Shown here piece by piece: positions 62,760 through 64,000 of a stretch of DNA of 64,000 nucleotides (its first letter is position 1; every line of letters begins with the position of its first letter). Below the pieces are notes generated by a model, which was not told the DNA's origin, did not search any database, and saw nothing but the letters and a program-made list of their open reading frames with translations. The DNA comes from Sphingopyxis sp. MSC1_008 (GTDB lineage: Bacteria; Pseudomonadota; Alphaproteobacteria; Sphingomonadales; Sphingomonadaceae): assembly GCF_023197165.1 (NCBI RefSeq), contig NZ_JALPRD010000006.1, positions 62,001-126,000 on the forward strand, given 5' to 3'. Made by a program: the position numbers and the translations under genes.

Positions 62760-64000
62760 TTGAGCCATACGGACAGCGCAGCTGCGCCCCGATCGCCGGA
62801 CGTTCCTTCGGGGGACGCGGACACGGCCGCGCTCGCCAAGGGCGGACGCACCAATTTCTTCGGATTCATCCTCCGCCTCGTCGCGCGCTTGCCCTTCCTC
62901 TATGTCGCGGGCCGCTGGTACGGGCCGGAAGCGGTCGGGCGTTTCGCTTTCGCCGTGCTCGTCATCGAACTCGTCGCACAGCTCGCGACGCTCGGCCTCA
63001 AGCGCGGCCTCGCCGAACAGCTCAGCGCCCCCGGGGCGGAACAGCGCACCGTCGTATGGGACGGCATGTTCGTCGCCTTTGTCGCATCGGCGGCGGGGTC
63101 GTTGCTGTTGGTGCTGCTGCCGCAACTGATGTTCCCGTCGGGCGGCATCGACAGCGCCGATCGCTGGATGGCGCTGCTCGTCTTCGCGATCGCGGGCACC
63201 GATATCGCACTCGCCGCCTGCGCGTATAAATTCGACGTCGGCGCCACCGTTCGCGCCCGCGCGGTCGTCGAGCCGTGGGTGATCAGCATCGCCGCCGCGG
63301 GATTCTTCTTCGTTTCGAAGCGCGACGGGCTGATGCTCTCCTATGCCGCTGCGATGCTCGGCGCCTTCCTCACCGCGCTGGTCCCGATGCTGCGTCATTA
63401 TGGCGGGCCGCGAGGGTGGCAACCGCATCCCGCGCACCTGATCGCAGTTGCGCGGCGCAACGCGCCGCTCGCCGCCGCCGACGCGATCGAATGGGGCACG
63501 CGCCGCCTCGACCTGTTCATCCTTGGCCAGTTCACCTCGCCGACGATCTACGGTATTTATTATATGGCGCAGCAGGTCGCGTCGCTGCCGCAAAAGCTCA
63601 AGACCAGTTTCGAGCCGATCCTGGGCCCCGTGATCACGCGCAATCTCGCCGAAAAACGGCTTGCCGCCGTGGCGGCGCAAGTGAGCCAGGTCGGTTTCTG
63701 GATCATCGCCGCCCAAGCAGGCGTCGCGCTCGCGCTCGGCATTCCGGGCGAAGCGGTGATGGGCCTCGTCGGTCCCGAATTCGTCAGCGGCACCGCCGCG
63801 CTCGCCTTCCTCCTCGCCGCCGAGGTCGTTGCCGCGACCGCAGTCGTCAGCGAGGCCGCGCTCGTCTATGTCGCGCGCCACCGCAATTTGCTCATCAGCA
63901 TCGCGACGCTCGCCTTGCAGGCGGGGCTCAGCGTCGCGCTGATCCTGATCGCGAAATCGATGGGCCTGCCGCCGATCTATTACGCCGGCGCCGTCGCGCT
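62760..64000 (+). CDS. Polysaccharide/lipopolysaccharide flippase-like membrane protein (3' truncated by window)
   Basis: The frame is open from TTG 62760 to the window's right edge (at least 413 aa). After about 30 hydrophilic residues comes ALAKGGRTNFFGFILRLVAR, then repeated hydrophobic helices, FDVGATVRARAVVEPWVISI and FILGQFTSPTIYGIYYMAQQ, as in oligosaccharide flippases of the MATE-like fold. No in-frame ATG occurs near the start, and TTG has AAGGGG about ten bases upstream. Substrate unknown. Confidence 0.82.
   Translation, partial: MSHTDSAAAPRSPDVPSGDADTAALAKGGRTNFFGFILRLVARLPFLYVAGRWYGPEAVGRFAFAVLVIELVAQLATLGLKRGLAEQLSAPGAEQRTVVWDGMFVAFVASAAGSLLLVLLPQLMFPSGGIDSADRWMALLVFAIAGTDIALAACAYKFDVGATVRARAVVEPWVISIAAAGFFFVSKRDGLMLSYAAAMLGAFLTALVPMLRHYGGPRGWQPHPAHLIAVARRNAPLAAADAIEWGTRRLDLFILGQFTSPTIYGIYYMAQQVASLPQKLKTSFEPILGPVITRNLAEKRLAAVAAQVSQVGFWIIAAQAGVALALGIPGEAVMGLVGPEFVSGTAALAFLLAAEVVAATAVVSEAALVYVARHRNLLISIATLALQAGLSVALILIAKSMGLPPIYYAGAVA

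Noticed and set aside
62652-63881. 409-codon reverse-strand frame opposite the flippase-like gene
   Set aside because: Low-complexity Arg/Asp/Glu-rich translation; the forward frame encodes a coherent polytopic membrane protein.

Overview
This window looks like chromosome of a sphingomonad (Alphaproteobacteria, Sphingomonadaceae, plausibly Sphingopyxis or a near relative). The assignment is inferred from high GC, two large TonB-dependent receptors, a D-mannonate dehydratase with the hallmark residues of the Novosphingobium enzyme, the tyrC-hisC/metX-metW arrangement and a FlbD/sigma-54 flagellar system. I recognise no phage, insertion sequence or CRISPR array.

Region 1 (1-27.4 kb) is a nearly complete flagellar cluster. 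A forward operon runs fliG(partial)-fliHIJKLMNOPQR-flhB-fliD-fliS. Reverse genes follow: a FlbD-like sigma-54 activator, motB-motA, and flgL-K-J-I-H-G-F-E-D-C-B. A second forward block holds flgA, flgM, flgN, a lytic transglycosylase, flhA and the sigma-28 gene fliA. Sigma-54 elements (TGGCAC-N5-YTGC) lie before flgB, flgA and the transglycosylase. Several structural proteins are small or atypical: a 275-aa hook protein, a 100-aa hook-cap protein, a single-domain FlgJ, FlgH without a lipobox, FliM without the usual CheY-binding peptide, and FlhB with NPTR in place of NPTH. Flagellin, fliF/fliE and chemotaxis genes are not in the window.

Region 2 (27.4-29.5 kb) is a small reverse accessory block: a MarR-like regulator, a membrane protein, a helical protein of unknown function, and a LuxR-type HTH protein with a C-terminal membrane anchor.

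Region 3 (29.5-39.3 kb) is a uronic-acid polysaccharide utilisation locus. It contains a GntR/FCD regulator, a DUF4861 protein, D-mannonate dehydratase, a frameshifted GH105 hydrolase, a TonB-dependent receptor, and two alginate-lyase-superfamily (PL38-like) enzymes. Three copies of a GTTGT-N3-ACA operator and two copies of a TGnCACCGGTrTCA palindrome sit in its two control regions, so the locus appears to be one regulon. Glucuronan or a related polyuronide is the inferred substrate.

Region 4 (39.3-43.5 kb) has an N-terminally extended acyl-CoA dehydrogenase resembling methylsuccinyl-CoA dehydrogenase, a thiolase, and a CoA transferase resembling 2-methylfumaryl-CoA isomerase, followed by tRNA-Arg(CCG). 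The combination suggests branched C5-dicarboxyl-CoA metabolism.

Region 5 (43.5-64 kb) is mostly housekeeping: a YeiH-type transporter, a zinc-ribbon membrane protein, ftsE-ftsX, a YdcF-like protein, plsC, a REP-like inverted repeat, tyrC-hisC divergent from metX-metW, a TetR/TonB-receptor pair, a CoA transferase with glutaryl-CoA dehydrogenase (probable glutarate catabolism), hemC-hemD with a membrane coiled-coil protein, then tsaD-gpsA and a polysaccharide flippase cut by the window edge.
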